Shown here one piece after another: positions 5,938 through 13,204 of a DNA stretch of 13,204 nt. The notes beneath the pieces were generated by a model that saw nothing but the letters and a program-made list of their open reading frames with translations, made no database searches and was not told where the DNA came from. The DNA is from Ruminococcaceae bacterium UBA7075. GTDB taxonomy: Bacteria; Bacillota; Clostridia; Oscillospirales; Acutalibacteraceae. The stretch is from positions 1-13,204 of the forward strand of contig DKZL01000078.1 in NCBI GenBank assembly GCA_002493635.1, given 5' to 3'. The stretch's first letter is position 1; the number at the start of each line of letters is the position of its first letter. The translations under genes and the position numbers were made by a program.

Positions 5938-5966
5938 ATTCTAATCGTTTTTCATATGTTTGTCCA
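5938..5966 (-). promoter_or_regulatory. Sigma-A-like promoter for maf
   Basis: On the reverse strand, TGGACA (5961-5966) and TAGAAT (5938-5943) are 17 bp apart. The predicted start near 5931 gives a short leader. It is divergent from the pncB promoter, with about 53 bp of AT-rich sequence between the two -35 boxes. Confidence 0.6.
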
Positions 5967-6019
5967 CACAAAAATTTTAACCGTATTATTAGGAAAACTT
6001 TTAAAGCACGATAAAAGAC

Positions 6020-6048
6020 TTTACAAATGGCTCAAATAATAATAAACT
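6020..6048 (+). promoter_or_regulatory. Sigma-A-like promoter for pncB
   Basis: TTTACA (6020-6025) and TAAACT (6043-6048) are 17 bp apart. The predicted start near 6055 leaves about 27 nt before the ATG, with AGGAGG at 6071-6076. Unlike pnuC, pncB has no room for a structured leader. I saw no clear inverted repeat at the promoter that would suggest a NiaR-type operator. Confidence 0.55.
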
Positions 6049-6081
6049 ATATATATGAAATAAACCCATAAGGAGGTTAAT

Positions 6082-7524
6082 ATGAAAAACGAAAATCTTT
6101 CTATGCTCTGCGATTTTTATGAGCTTACGATGTCGAACGGATATTTTAAGAACGGTTTTTATAAAAAGAATGTTTACTTTGATTTGTTTTTCCGTAAAGT
6201 TCCCGATAACGGCGGTTTTGCAATTACGGCAGGACTTGAACAGGTTATTGAATATATAAAAGATTTACATTTTGATGAAAACGATATTGAATTTCTTAAA
6301 GGTAAGGGAATTTTTGACGAACAGTTCCTTGACTATCTGAGAAATTTCAACTTCAGCGGCGATATTTATGCTGTTCCCGAGGGAACTCCTGTATTCCCGA
6401 ATGAGCCTATTCTGACTGTAAAAGCACCTGCAATTGAAGCGCAGCTTATTGAAACATTCCTTTTGCTCACCATAAATCATCAAAGCCTGATTGCCACAAA
6501 GGCTAACAGAATTGTACGTGCGGCACAGGGCAGAGCAGTGCTTGAGTTCGGTTCACGCCGTGCACAGGGAGCAAGCGGAGCAGTTGACGGCGCAAGGGCG
6601 GCTTTTATCGGAGGTTGTCTTGGAACAGCCTGCACGCTGACTGACGAACTGTATGGTGTTCCCGCAGGAGGCACAATGGCGCACTCGTGGATTCAGATGT
6701 TTGACAGCGAGTATGATGCATTCAGAACATACTGCGAGCTGTATCCCGATAATCCTACGTTGCTCGTTGATACATACAATACCTTAAAGAGCGGTATTCC
6801 GAATGCAATTAAGGTATTTATAGAGGTGCTTTTGCCGCAGGGCAAAACAGATTGTGCAATTCGCCTTGACTCGGGTGATATTTCATATCTATCAAAAAAA
6901 GCACGCAAAATGCTTGATGAGGCAGGGCTTGAAAATTGTAAAATCACCGCTTCAAATTCACTTGATGAATACCTTATTCGTGATCTTATGATGCAGGGTG
7001 CTCAGATTGATAATTTCGGTGTGGGCGAGAGGTTAATAACATCTTCAAGCTCGCCTGTATTCGGCGGAGTTTACAAGCTTGTCGCTGTTGAAAACGAAAT
7101 CGGCGAAATTGTACCGAAAATCAAGGTCAGTGAAAATACGACCAAGATTACAAATCCGCATTTCAAAAAGGTTTACCGTTATTTTGACAATGAAAGCGGA
7201 AAGGCTCTTGCAGACGAGCTTTGCCTTTATGATGAGGTGGTTGATGCCACAAAGCCACGCACAATTTTTGACCCCAATGCAACATGGAAAACAAAGACGA
7301 TTACAAACTTCACAGCAAAAGAATTGCAAGTGCCAATCTTCAAAAACGGTGAATGCGTTTATGATTCTCCAAATATAAATGAGATTGCGGACTATTGCAG
7401 AAAGCAGGTTTCTTTGCTTTGGGACGAGGTAAAGCGTTTTGAAAATCCGCATACCTACTATGTTGACCTTTCCAAAAAGTTGTACGAAATCAAAAATATT
7501 TTGCTTAATGTTTACGGTAATTAA
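6082..7524 (+). CDS. pncB: Nicotinate phosphoribosyltransferase
   Basis: This enzyme makes nicotinate mononucleotide from nicotinate and PRPP, with ATP hydrolysis, in the Preiss-Handler route to NAD. At 480 residues it is the usual length for the Gram-positive form. Visible motifs in order are DFYELTM (11-17), FDLFFRK (33-39), LEFGSRRAQG (154-163), GGTMAHSW (196-203; His201 is the likely phosphorylated histidine), LVDTYNT (228-234), IRLDSGD (260-266), ASNSLDE (290-296) and GVGERL (313-318). All parts of the active site are present. AGGAGG lies 5 nt before the ATG. The gene is alone on its strand, divergent from maf and convergent with the V-ATPase operon. With pnuC it gives the cell two entry points for pyridine precursors. 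Confidence 0.96.
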   Translation: MKNENLSMLCDFYELTMSNGYFKNGFYKKNVYFDLFFRKVPDNGGFAITAGLEQVIEYIKDLHFDENDIEFLKGKGIFDEQFLDYLRNFNFSGDIYAVPEGTPVFPNEPILTVKAPAIEAQLIETFLLLTINHQSLIATKANRIVRAAQGRAVLEFGSRRAQGASGAVDGARAAFIGGCLGTACTLTDELYGVPAGGTMAHSWIQMFDSEYDAFRTYCELYPDNPTLLVDTYNTLKSGIPNAIKVFIEVLLPQGKTDCAIRLDSGDISYLSKKARKMLDEAGLENCKITASNSLDEYLIRDLMMQGAQIDNFGVGERLITSSSSPVFGGVYKLVAVENEIGEIVPKIKVSENTTKITNPHFKKVYRYFDNESGKALADELCLYDEVVDATKPRTIFDPNATWKTKTITNFTAKELQVPIFKNGECVYDSPNINEIADYCRKQVSLLWDEVKRFENPHTYYVDLSKKLYEIKNILLNVYGN

Positions 7525-7548
7525 TTTTGAATTTAATAATAAGAAAAG

Positions 7549-7579
7549 GGCTGTTGCAAAATTTTCTTTTGCAACAGCC
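7549..7579. terminator. Perfect 13-bp inverted repeat, V-ATPase terminator
   Basis: GGCTGTTGCAAAA (7549-7561) and TTTTGCAACAGCC (7567-7579) pair perfectly around a 5-nt loop. On the reverse strand the hairpin is followed by CTTTTCTTATT, a U-rich tail in the RNA, so it fits a rho-independent terminator for the leftward V-ATPase operon. On the + strand the 3' flank is less U-rich, but it may also stop pncB transcription. Confidence 0.75.
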
Positions 7580-7604
7580 ATTCGTTACTTTATAGAAGAT
7601 TGCC

Positions 7605-7623
7605 CGGAAACAGTCGGAAACAG
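7605..7623. repeat. Short tandem 9-bp direct repeat
   Basis: CGGAAACAG occurs at 7605-7613 and 7615-7623 with one T between, a 10-bp period. It lies in the non-coding gap between atpD and the terminator. The role is unknown and chance is possible. Confidence 0.3.
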
Positions 7624-7661
7624 AAGTGTGTTTTTATATGGTACTGTTTGCTTGGACAAGT

Positions 7662-7677
7662 GCAGACCACCGTCTGC
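7662..7677. repeat. Hairpin abutting the atpD stop codon
   Basis: GCAGAC (7662-7667) and GTCTGC (7672-7677) pair around the loop CACC, directly next to the TGA of atpD (7678-7680). There is no U tract beyond it, so it is probably not a terminator; a role in 3'-end stability of the V-ATPase mRNA is possible. Confidence 0.4.
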
Positions 7678-8337
7678 TCAATATTTGCCCGAATAATTAT
7701 GCGCCTTGTCAAGCAGCATATCCTTGACCTTCATCAGTCTTGTACGGCTGCTGCGGTCGTTTTCTTCAAGCTTCATAGAAATATATTTGATTGTTTCCTG
7801 ATACCGAGGTATCATAACGTGCTCAAGCGAGTTTACTCTGCGGCGTGTTTTTTCGATTTCGGCTGACATCATTTCGCAGCTTTTTTCGATTTCTGCAAGT
7901 CTGATAAGGTCAGGCAGAATGTCATTGAGTGACATCACTGCATCGTCAAGCTCAAACGAGGTAAACGCAAAGCCGTATGGGAAAATATCTCCCTTGTCGT
8001 TTGTGCGTGCTGATGTTGTGAACTCGGGAATATTTACGCTCATAACATTTTTTGCACTGACCTCAACGCTTATTTGTTGTTTTGGTGACATCAGCGACGC
8101 ATCAAGCGCCTGTTTTGACATTACTGCGCTTGCATTGACAAAATGTGAGTTGCACTCAGCAATTTCATGCTCAACTTTGTCACGCAGTCGTTTGTTCTCC
8201 TGCACCAAATCAATAAAGCGCCGCATAAGCTCATCACGCTTGTCCTTTAACATTTTGTGTCCACGCACGGCAGTGGCAAGCTGTTTTTTCAGCTTTGTAA
8301 GCTGCATTCGTGTGGGATTAACATTCATAATAGCCAT
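7678..8337 (-). CDS. atpD: V-type ATPase subunit D (rotor shaft)
   Basis: Subunit D is the central coiled-coil axle that turns inside the A3B3 head and connects it to the membrane ring. The 219-residue protein starts with the conserved NVNPTRMQLTKLKKQLATAV and has long N- and C-terminal helices predicted to form an antiparallel coiled coil. The middle (about 85-135) forms the short globular bulge, and the helix restarts around residue 140. The length matches the family (about 200-220). The ATG at 8337 has GAGGGTG (8345-8351) 7 nt upstream; an ATG 3 codons later is less well placed. It is the last gene of the visible operon, 21 nt after atpB (ntpD in Enterococcus naming). Confidence 0.95.
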   Translation of the reverse strand: MAIMNVNPTRMQLTKLKKQLATAVRGHKMLKDKRDELMRRFIDLVQENKRLRDKVEHEIAECNSHFVNASAVMSKQALDASLMSPKQQISVEVSAKNVMSVNIPEFTTSARTNDKGDIFPYGFAFTSFELDDAVMSLNDILPDLIRLAEIEKSCEMMSAEIEKTRRRVNSLEHVMIPRYQETIKYISMKLEENDRSSRTRLMKVKDMLLDKAHNYSGKY

Positions 8338-8358
8338 TGATAAGCACCCTCAATGCAG

Positions 8359-9732
8359 TTATTCTTTGCCGTAATATTTGTCGAGCATATCGTCCTTAAT
8401 ACGCTTTAATTCACTTCGTGGAAGAATATGCAGGAGTTTCCAGCCGATGTCAAGAGTTTCTTCAATAGAGCGGTTGCTATTGTAGCCCTGAGAAACATAT
8501 TCTTTTTCAAAGGCTTCGGCAAATTCAGCATATTTCTTGTCCATTTCGGTAAGTGCCGCTTCACCAAGCACAACCATAAGCTCTCTTGCATCCTTACCTC
8601 TTGCATATGCGGCAAAAAGCTGGTTCATAGTTGCGGCGTGATCCTCTCGTGTACGGTCAGGACCTATACCTTTGTCTTTAAGACGGGAGAGCGAAGGCAG
8701 AACATCAATAGGAGGAGTGACACCCTTTCTGTATAACTCACGTGAAAGAATAATCTGTCCCTCTGTGATGTAGCCTGTAAGGTCGGGAATCGGGTGGGTT
8801 TTATCATCCTCAGGCATTGTAAGAATCGGAATAAGTGTGATTGAGCCGTCCTTACCCTTCAGTCTGCCTGCTCTTTCATAAAGAGTGGCAAGGTTTGTGT
8901 ACATATAGCCGGGATAACCACGTCTGCCCGGAACTTCCTTTCGTGCGGCTGAAACCTCACGAAGTGCGTCGGCGTAGTTTGTAATGTCTGTCATAATTAC
9001 AAGCACATGCATTCCCAAATCAAATGCAAGGTATTCAGCGGCTGTGAGTGCCATTCTCGGAGTAGCAATTCGCTCGATTGCAGGGTCGTTTGCAAGGTTT
9101 ACAAACATAACCGTTCTGTCTATTGCGCCTGTTTCTTTAAAGGACTGAATAAAGTAGTCGGATTCCTCAAAGGTGATGCCCATTGCGGCAAAAACAACCG
9201 CAAACTGCTCGTCTTTACCTCTTACAGCTGCCTGACGGGCAATCTGTGCCGCAAGCTGTGCGTGAGGTAAACCAGAAGCTGAGAATATAGGGAGCTTTTG
9301 TCCTCTTACGAGTGTGTTAAGACCGTCAATAGCGGAAACACCTGTCTGTATAAACTCCTGCGGATAATTTCGTGCGGCAGGGTTCATCGGCGTGCCGTTG
9401 ATATCCATACGCTTTTCGGGAATGATTGCAGGGCCGTCATCAATAGGATTGCCCAAGCCGTCAAATACACGGGAAAGCATATCGGGAGAAACGGGTAATT
9501 CCATTGCTCTACCTAAAAAGCGAACTTTTGAGCCTGCAAGGTTGATGCCTGCTGCTGAGTCAAAGAGCTGAACAAGAGCGTTATTGCCGTCAATTTCAAG
9601 CACCTGACAACGGCGGATTTCGCCGTTTGGAAGTTCAATTTCACCCAGTTCGTTGTAGGTTACACCTTCAACGTCGCTTATCATCATCAGAGGGCCTGCA
9701 ACCTCTCGTATGGTGCGGTATTCCTTTGGCAT
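8359..9732 (-). CDS. atpB: V-type ATPase subunit B (non-catalytic head)
   Basis: Subunit B alternates with A in the V1 head and helps form the catalytic sites without a Walker A loop of its own. At 457 residues it is the standard length. Where A has a P-loop it reads FSASGLPHAQLAAQ (150-163), as expected for B subunits. Further landmarks are GITFEESDYF (185-194), VPGRRGYPGYMYTNLATLYE (267-286) and PSLSRLKDKG (346-355). The Arg at 350 corresponds to the arginine finger described for the Enterococcus hirae B subunit. The start overlaps the atpA stop (TGATG) with AAAGGAG (9742-9748) 9 nt upstream, a sign of translational coupling that would balance A and B amounts. Confidence 0.97.
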   Translation of the reverse strand: MPKEYRTIREVAGPLMMISDVEGVTYNELGEIELPNGEIRRCQVLEIDGNNALVQLFDSAAGINLAGSKVRFLGRAMELPVSPDMLSRVFDGLGNPIDDGPAIIPEKRMDINGTPMNPAARNYPQEFIQTGVSAIDGLNTLVRGQKLPIFSASGLPHAQLAAQIARQAAVRGKDEQFAVVFAAMGITFEESDYFIQSFKETGAIDRTVMFVNLANDPAIERIATPRMALTAAEYLAFDLGMHVLVIMTDITNYADALREVSAARKEVPGRRGYPGYMYTNLATLYERAGRLKGKDGSITLIPILTMPEDDKTHPIPDLTGYITEGQIILSRELYRKGVTPPIDVLPSLSRLKDKGIGPDRTREDHAATMNQLFAAYARGKDARELMVVLGEAALTEMDKKYAEFAEAFEKEYVSQGYNSNRSIEETLDIGWKLLHILPRSELKRIKDDMLDKYYGKE

Positions 9733-11498
9733 CAGTCATCACTCCTTTCAAGCACATCTTTAATATCGCTGTCGAGTTTTGCCTCAATAGAGGTAAACTC
9801 TTCGTCAATTTTTGATTCATCTACATATTTGTATCTGCCGATTGTTTCACGAACAGGCATATTTACAAGCATTTCAATATCTGCGCCTTTGTCGAGTGCG
9901 TCAAGAGATTTGTCATAAAAGCTCATAATAGCACGCATCATAAGAACCTGCTTTTTAAGCGAGGTATAGGTATCGACCGAGTCAAAAGCGTTCTGATGCA
10001 GGTAGTCCTCACGGATTGAGCGTGAGGTTTCAAGTTTCAGTCTGTCGGGAGCAGAGAGTGCGTCCATACCTACAAGGTTTACGATTTCCTGCAACTCAGA
10101 TTCATCCTGAAGCAGTGAAAGAAGTCTGCCCCTTAGTTCCATAAAGTCGGGAGCGGCATTTTCCGAGAACCAGTCTGCAAGCTGGTCTGTGTACAGAGAA
10201 TAGCTTGTAAGCCAGTTGATGGCAGGGAAGTGTCGTTTATACGCAAGGTTAGCGTCAAGTCCCCAGAATACCTTTACAATTCTCAGTGTAGCCTGTGATA
10301 CAGGTTCTGAAATATCGCCGCCTGGAGGGGAAACTGCACCGATTACAGACAGCGCACCCTCAGTATCTTCTTTGCCGTTTACGATTACACGACCTGCACG
10401 CTCATAGAACTGTGCAAGACGGCTGCCGAGATATGCAGGATAACCTTCTTCACCCGGCATTTCTTCAAGACGACCAGACATTTCACGCAGAGCTTCTGCC
10501 CAACGTGAGGTTGAGTCAGCCATAAGCGCAACAGTATATCCCATATCTCTGAAATATTCTGCAATGGTAATACCTGTATAAATAGAAGCTTCACGAGCTG
10601 CAACAGGCATATCAGATGTATTTGCAATAAGAACTGTTCGTTCCATAAGTGAGTTGCCTGTGCGTGGGTCTTTCAGCTCAGGAAACTCGTTTAAAACGTC
10701 TGTCATTTCGTTGCCACGCTCACCGCAGCCGATATAAACAATGATGTCAGCCGCAGCCCACTTTGCAAGCTGGTGCTGAACTACTGTTTTGCCCGAACCG
10801 AATGGTCCCGGAACAGCGGCTACACCACCCTTTGCAAGAGGGAAGAGTGTATCAATCGGTCTTTGGCCTGTTGTGAGCAAAACATCAGGGGAAAGTTTTT
10901 TCTTGTATGGTCTGCCCACACGAACAGGCCACTTTGTTGCCATTTTTACCTCAACACTGCCCTTGTCGTTTTTCAAAACGGCAACGACCTCGTCTATGGT
11001 AAAATCGCCTTCTTTAATGTCTTTAACAGTACCTTCAACTTTATTTGGCACCATAATCTTGTGAAGTACGGCGTTTGTTTCATTTACTGTGCCGAGCACA
11101 TCACCTGCACTTACCTTGTCGCCGACCTTTGCAGTCGGGGTAAAGTGCCATTTTTTGTTGTGGTCAAGAGAAGCAACATCAATACCTCTTGTGAGGTTTG
11201 TGCCTGCCGCCTTCATAATTTCATTCAGCGGACGCTGAATACCGTCATATATAGAGCCGATAAGACCGGGGCCAAGCTCAACGGAAAGCGGAGCGCCTGT
11301 TGATTCAACAATTTCTCCGGGGCCAAGACCCGAGGTTTCTTCATAAACCTGAATTGAAGCTCTGTCCCCGTGCATTTCGATTATTTCACCTATAAGTCGC
11401 TGACTGCTTACACGCACAACATCAAATAGATTTGCGTCACGCATACCGTCTGCAATAACAAGAGGGCCGGCGACTTTTGTAACTATACCTGTTTTCAA
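9732..11498 (-). CDS. atpA: V-type ATPase catalytic subunit A
   Basis: Subunit A hydrolyses or makes ATP in the V1 head. The protein has 588 residues with the chosen start. It shows the N-terminal barrel (GIVTKVAGPLVIADGM), the A-specific non-homologous insert (about 110-190) that marks V- and A-type rather than F-type enzymes, the Walker A loop GPFGSGKT (231-238), the catalytic glutamate region CGERGNEM and ADSTSRWAEALREMSGRLEE. Start: a GTG at 11507 lies within the ribosome site itself, while TTG at 11498 has GAGGTG (11505-11510) 6 nt upstream and gives the usual N-terminus MKTGIVTKV, so TTG is preferred. It follows atpF by about 40 nt and overlaps atpB by one base. Confidence 0.97.
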   Translation of the reverse strand: MKTGIVTKVAGPLVIADGMRDANLFDVVRVSSQRLIGEIIEMHGDRASIQVYEETSGLGPGEIVESTGAPLSVELGPGLIGSIYDGIQRPLNEIMKAAGTNLTRGIDVASLDHNKKWHFTPTAKVGDKVSAGDVLGTVNETNAVLHKIMVPNKVEGTVKDIKEGDFTIDEVVAVLKNDKGSVEVKMATKWPVRVGRPYKKKLSPDVLLTTGQRPIDTLFPLAKGGVAAVPGPFGSGKTVVQHQLAKWAAADIIVYIGCGERGNEMTDVLNEFPELKDPRTGNSLMERTVLIANTSDMPVAAREASIYTGITIAEYFRDMGYTVALMADSTSRWAEALREMSGRLEEMPGEEGYPAYLGSRLAQFYERAGRVIVNGKEDTEGALSVIGAVSPPGGDISEPVSQATLRIVKVFWGLDANLAYKRHFPAINWLTSYSLYTDQLADWFSENAAPDFMELRGRLLSLLQDESELQEIVNLVGMDALSAPDRLKLETSRSIREDYLHQNAFDSVDTYTSLKKQVLMMRAIMSFYDKSLDALDKGADIEMLVNMPVRETIGRYKYVDESKIDEEFTSIEAKLDSDIKDVLERSDD

Positions 11499-11504
11499 AT
11501 TATA

Positions 11505-11510
11505 CACCTC
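11505..11510 (-). promoter_or_regulatory. Ribosome site implying a TTG start for atpA
   Basis: GAGGTG on the reverse strand lies 6 nt before a TTG codon at 11498. The alternative GTG (11505-11507) is part of this site, so it cannot be served by it. Confidence 0.65.
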
Positions 11511-11539
11511 AATTTTTGAGTTATGCCGATAAATTCGGT

Positions 11540-11860
11540 TTACCCAAAGAGAATATCAGAGCCTACTGCCTGTTCAACAAATGCTGAAAGTCGTTTTGAA
11601 CCGATTCCTGTGTTGCCCTTGACACCGGGCAGGGGAATGATTGCAGGAGTAAGTCTGTTTTCATAACGGTTTCTTTCCTTTTCAACAAGCTCAAAAAGCT
11701 CTTCTGTCATATAAATAACTGCGTAATTGTCGTTGTCTGCAAGATTTCTCAGCAGATGAGCGGCGTTTTCAATGTCATCGCAGGGATAAATATCAATTCC
11801 GATTGCACCAAAGCCCTTGATGCTTTCGCTGTCGCCGATTACGGCAATGTTCTTAGCCAT
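11540..11860 (-). CDS. atpF: V-type ATPase subunit F
   Basis: Subunit F binds subunit D in the central stalk and influences the activity of the V1 motor. The 106-residue protein begins MAKNIAVIGDSESIKGFGAI, the conserved opening of the family, and has the alternating strand and helix pattern of a CheY-like fold, with AVIYMTEELFELVEKERNRY and LTPAIIPLPGVKG in the second half. Length is as expected. Start: the ATG at 11860 is favoured over a GTG at 11869, because the latter is only 4 nt after the partial site AAAGG and the family opens at MxKIAVIGD. It overlaps the end of atpC by 8 nt, implying coupling. In Enterococcus naming this is ntpG. Confidence 0.94.
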   Translation of the reverse strand: MAKNIAVIGDSESIKGFGAIGIDIYPCDDIENAAHLLRNLADNDNYAVIYMTEELFELVEKERNRYENRLTPAIIPLPGVKGNTGIGSKRLSAFVEQAVGSDILFG

Positions 11861-12824
11861 ATAATTCACGCAGCCTTTCTCTGATAATATCCACGGGGGT
11901 TTGTGTTCTCAAACCGCTTGCAATAATGTGGATTACTTTTTTCTGAGTCTCACAGCCGAGATAATATCCCATCAGCGGCTCAGCACCGTTGCTTGCTCTT
12001 TTGCAGTTTTCCTTTGTGAGAGCCATAAGTTTGTCATCAACAAATCTTTCAAAGGCTGAGGGAGATTTACTATATTCCTCAATTGCTTTGCTACAATCGT
12101 ATTCACTGAATTTTGAAAGCGTATCGAGGAGTGCGTCATATCCTTTGAGTGCGGCTGAAATTACTGCCGACATTCTGAAGTCTTCAACCTCGCACAAAGC
12201 CTGCAAAAGATAGTTCTTGCTTGTACCCGTGCGTGCAGCACGAATTGCAATTTTGATATTGCAGTAAAATACAACTGTATTAAAGTACTTCTTCAGAAAT
12301 TCGGAATTTGATTTTTTGCCCTCGTCAAGCATTTTTTGCATAACTGCCTTGTCGATAACCGCATCGCTCAGTCTTGCATCACCTGTGTGTGCAATTGTTT
12401 CGTATGCTTTGTCGGCGGCTTCCAAAAGCCACTCGGGCAGAGCCTTGAATTTTCTGTTTTCAACTGCATTTTTCAAGACTTCTTTATCCATAGTGCAAGG
12501 ACTCAGAAGAAGAAGTTCATAATCTCTCTGCGCCATAATACCCTTTAGCGTAGCCTTGAGGTTGTGCACATCGTTCTGATAGAAGAAAGGATTGAAAATC
12601 TCAAATTCAGGAGCAACACTGCGAATGTATTTCCACATTTCTTTTGTGTTATTATTTATTATTTCATCAATTGAGCCGCCTTCGCCGTATCCTTTTTCAT
12701 TAAGAAAACGGATAAGCTCGTTTTCGCTTTTACAGGCAAGCATCTGCTCAACCTCTGCATTAGTAAAAAGCGAGTTTTCTTTGGCACGAACAGAGCCAAT
12801 GGAAAATTCATATGATAAAGCCAT
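11853..12824 (-). CDS. atpC: V-type ATPase subunit C (stalk-to-ring coupling)
   Basis: Subunit C (the prokaryotic equivalent of eukaryotic subunit d) is the all-helical funnel that couples the D/F stalk to the membrane rotor ring. The 323-residue protein is helix-rich and has family-like stretches: ANAxxR-type N-terminus reading YEFSIGSVRAKENSLFT, NPFFYQNDVHNLKATLKG (about 79-96), a repeated second copy of the fold around FLKKYFNTVVFYCNIKIAIR, and the C-terminal PLMGYYLGCETQKKVIHII. The length fits the family (about 320-350). AAGGAGG (12831-12837) lies 6 nt before the ATG and overlaps the atpE stop codon. It sits between E and F, the order seen in Enterococcus ntp operons. Confidence 0.94.
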   Translation of the reverse strand: MALSYEFSIGSVRAKENSLFTNAEVEQMLACKSENELIRFLNEKGYGEGGSIDEIINNNTKEMWKYIRSVAPEFEIFNPFFYQNDVHNLKATLKGIMAQRDYELLLLSPCTMDKEVLKNAVENRKFKALPEWLLEAADKAYETIAHTGDARLSDAVIDKAVMQKMLDEGKKSNSEFLKKYFNTVVFYCNIKIAIRAARTGTSKNYLLQALCEVEDFRMSAVISAALKGYDALLDTLSKFSEYDCSKAIEEYSKSPSAFERFVDDKLMALTKENCKRASNGAEPLMGYYLGCETQKKVIHIIASGLRTQTPVDIIRERLRELYG

Positions 12825-12835
12825 AGATTTCCTCC

Positions 12836-13204
12836 TTACTCTGCAAACAGCTCACGATTTATCAGGTCCTCAATTTGTTCACGCCTGTCGGAAAGCATAG
12901 ATGAAAAGCTCATATTTTCCTCTATATCGCCGCATTTCAGGATAAATCCGCCTGTGATGTCGGCAGTGTTTTTGCTGATTTTTGCGTTCAGACCTGTACT
13001 TGCAAGTTTTGTTTCAAAATCATTGGGCAGTCTTTTGAGGTCTTTGCCGTTAAACAGAATTTCACCCTGCTTGCCCGAAAGTTTGGAACATAGCTTGTAT
13101 ATTATGTTAAAGTAATTTTCACCGTCAAGATTAATCAGATAGTCATAAATAGCTTTGAATGTGATGTCAATTTCTTCTCTGCGCTTTTTCAGCAGAGTAT
13201 TACG
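12836..13204 (-). CDS. atpE: V-type ATPase subunit E, C-terminal part
   Basis: An open frame without a start runs in from the right edge and ends with TAA at 12836-12838. The visible 122 residues begin RNTLLKKRREEIDITFKAIY and finish GDIEENMSFSSMLSDRREQI followed by EDLINRELFAE. The segment GGFILKCGDIEENMSF and the final LF are typical of the C-terminal head domain of subunit E, a part of the peripheral stalk that holds the A3B3 head still. The N-terminal coiled coil, roughly the first 75 to 80 residues, lies beyond the window. Position before atpC agrees with the E-C-F-A-B-D order. By analogy subunits I and K should lie further right. Confidence 0.92.
   Translation of the reverse strand, partial: RNTLLKKRREEIDITFKAIYDYLINLDGENYFNIIYKLCSKLSGKQGEILFNGKDLKRLPNDFETKLASTGLNAKISKNTADITGGFILKCGDIEENMSFSSMLSDRREQIEDLINRELFAE

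Noticed and set aside
6480..6674. Ala/Pro-rich reverse-strand frame inside pncB.
   Set aside because: It is antisense to the active-site region of pncB and lacks any start signal or homology.
7045..7581. Reverse-strand open frame of 178 codons opposite the end of pncB.
   Set aside because: Its composition is that of an antisense shadow of pncB; it begins inside the terminator hairpin and has no ribosome site or recognisable domain.
10773..11303. Forward-strand open frame of 176 codons opposite atpA.
   Set aside because: It lies wholly within the strongly conserved atpA gene on the other strand and encodes a Cys-rich, unpatterned product.
7678..13204. The ATPase operon as an F-type ATP synthase.
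   Set aside because: Subunit A has the V/A-specific insert, subunits C, D, E and F have no F-type counterparts in sequence, and the gene order is V-type.

Overview
The window looks like chromosomal DNA from a low-GC, spore-forming Clostridia-type Firmicute, most likely a gut Ruminococcaceae/Oscillospirales-like organism. The reasons are an AT-rich sequence with AAGGAGG-type ribosome sites, a forespore sigma factor (SigG), a DUF1292 protein, and an Enterococcus-like V-type ATPase operon. The exact genus is inference. I see no transposases, integrases, CRISPR arrays, tRNA or rRNA genes, and no sign of recent transfer.

Layout. Positions 1-3538 read leftwards: a DUF1292 protein, a two-TM zinc-ribbon membrane protein, an AraC-family regulator, an NAD(P)H-hydrate epimerase (NnrE) and an HPr-kinase-like P-loop protein. 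The kinase and nnrE form a two-gene unit behind a good sigma-A promoter. Positions 3750-5364 read rightwards: sigG, then a PnuC-type transporter with its own promoter and a strongly structured leader RNA. Maf (5361-5912) reads leftwards and overlaps the end of pnuC tail to tail. pncB (6082-7524, nicotinate phosphoribosyltransferase) reads rightwards from a promoter divergent to that of maf. From 7678 to the right edge the V-type ATPase operon reads leftwards in the order E (partial), C, F, A, B, D; it meets pncB at a perfect 13-bp inverted repeat that can serve as a terminator.

Function. Three genes concern pyridine nucleotides: PnuC (probable uptake of a nicotinamide riboside-like precursor), PncB (nicotinate salvage into NAD) and NnrE (repair of hydrated NAD(P)H). 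Maf removes non-canonical nucleotides, so the middle of the window has a salvage and housecleaning flavour. The V-ATPase is a rotary ion pump or synthase; its ion (H+ or Na+) cannot be told because the membrane subunits lie outside the window.

Most worth checking: the roughly 105-nt leader of pnuC, with a 6-bp hairpin and a 17-bp hairpin before the ribosome site, which I cannot match to a known riboswitch by eye; the kinase-nnrE pair; and the unrecognised C-terminal tail of NnrE. Several starts were moved from the longest open frame using ribosome sites (araC, kinase, zinc-ribbon gene, pnuC, atpF, and atpA with a TTG start).
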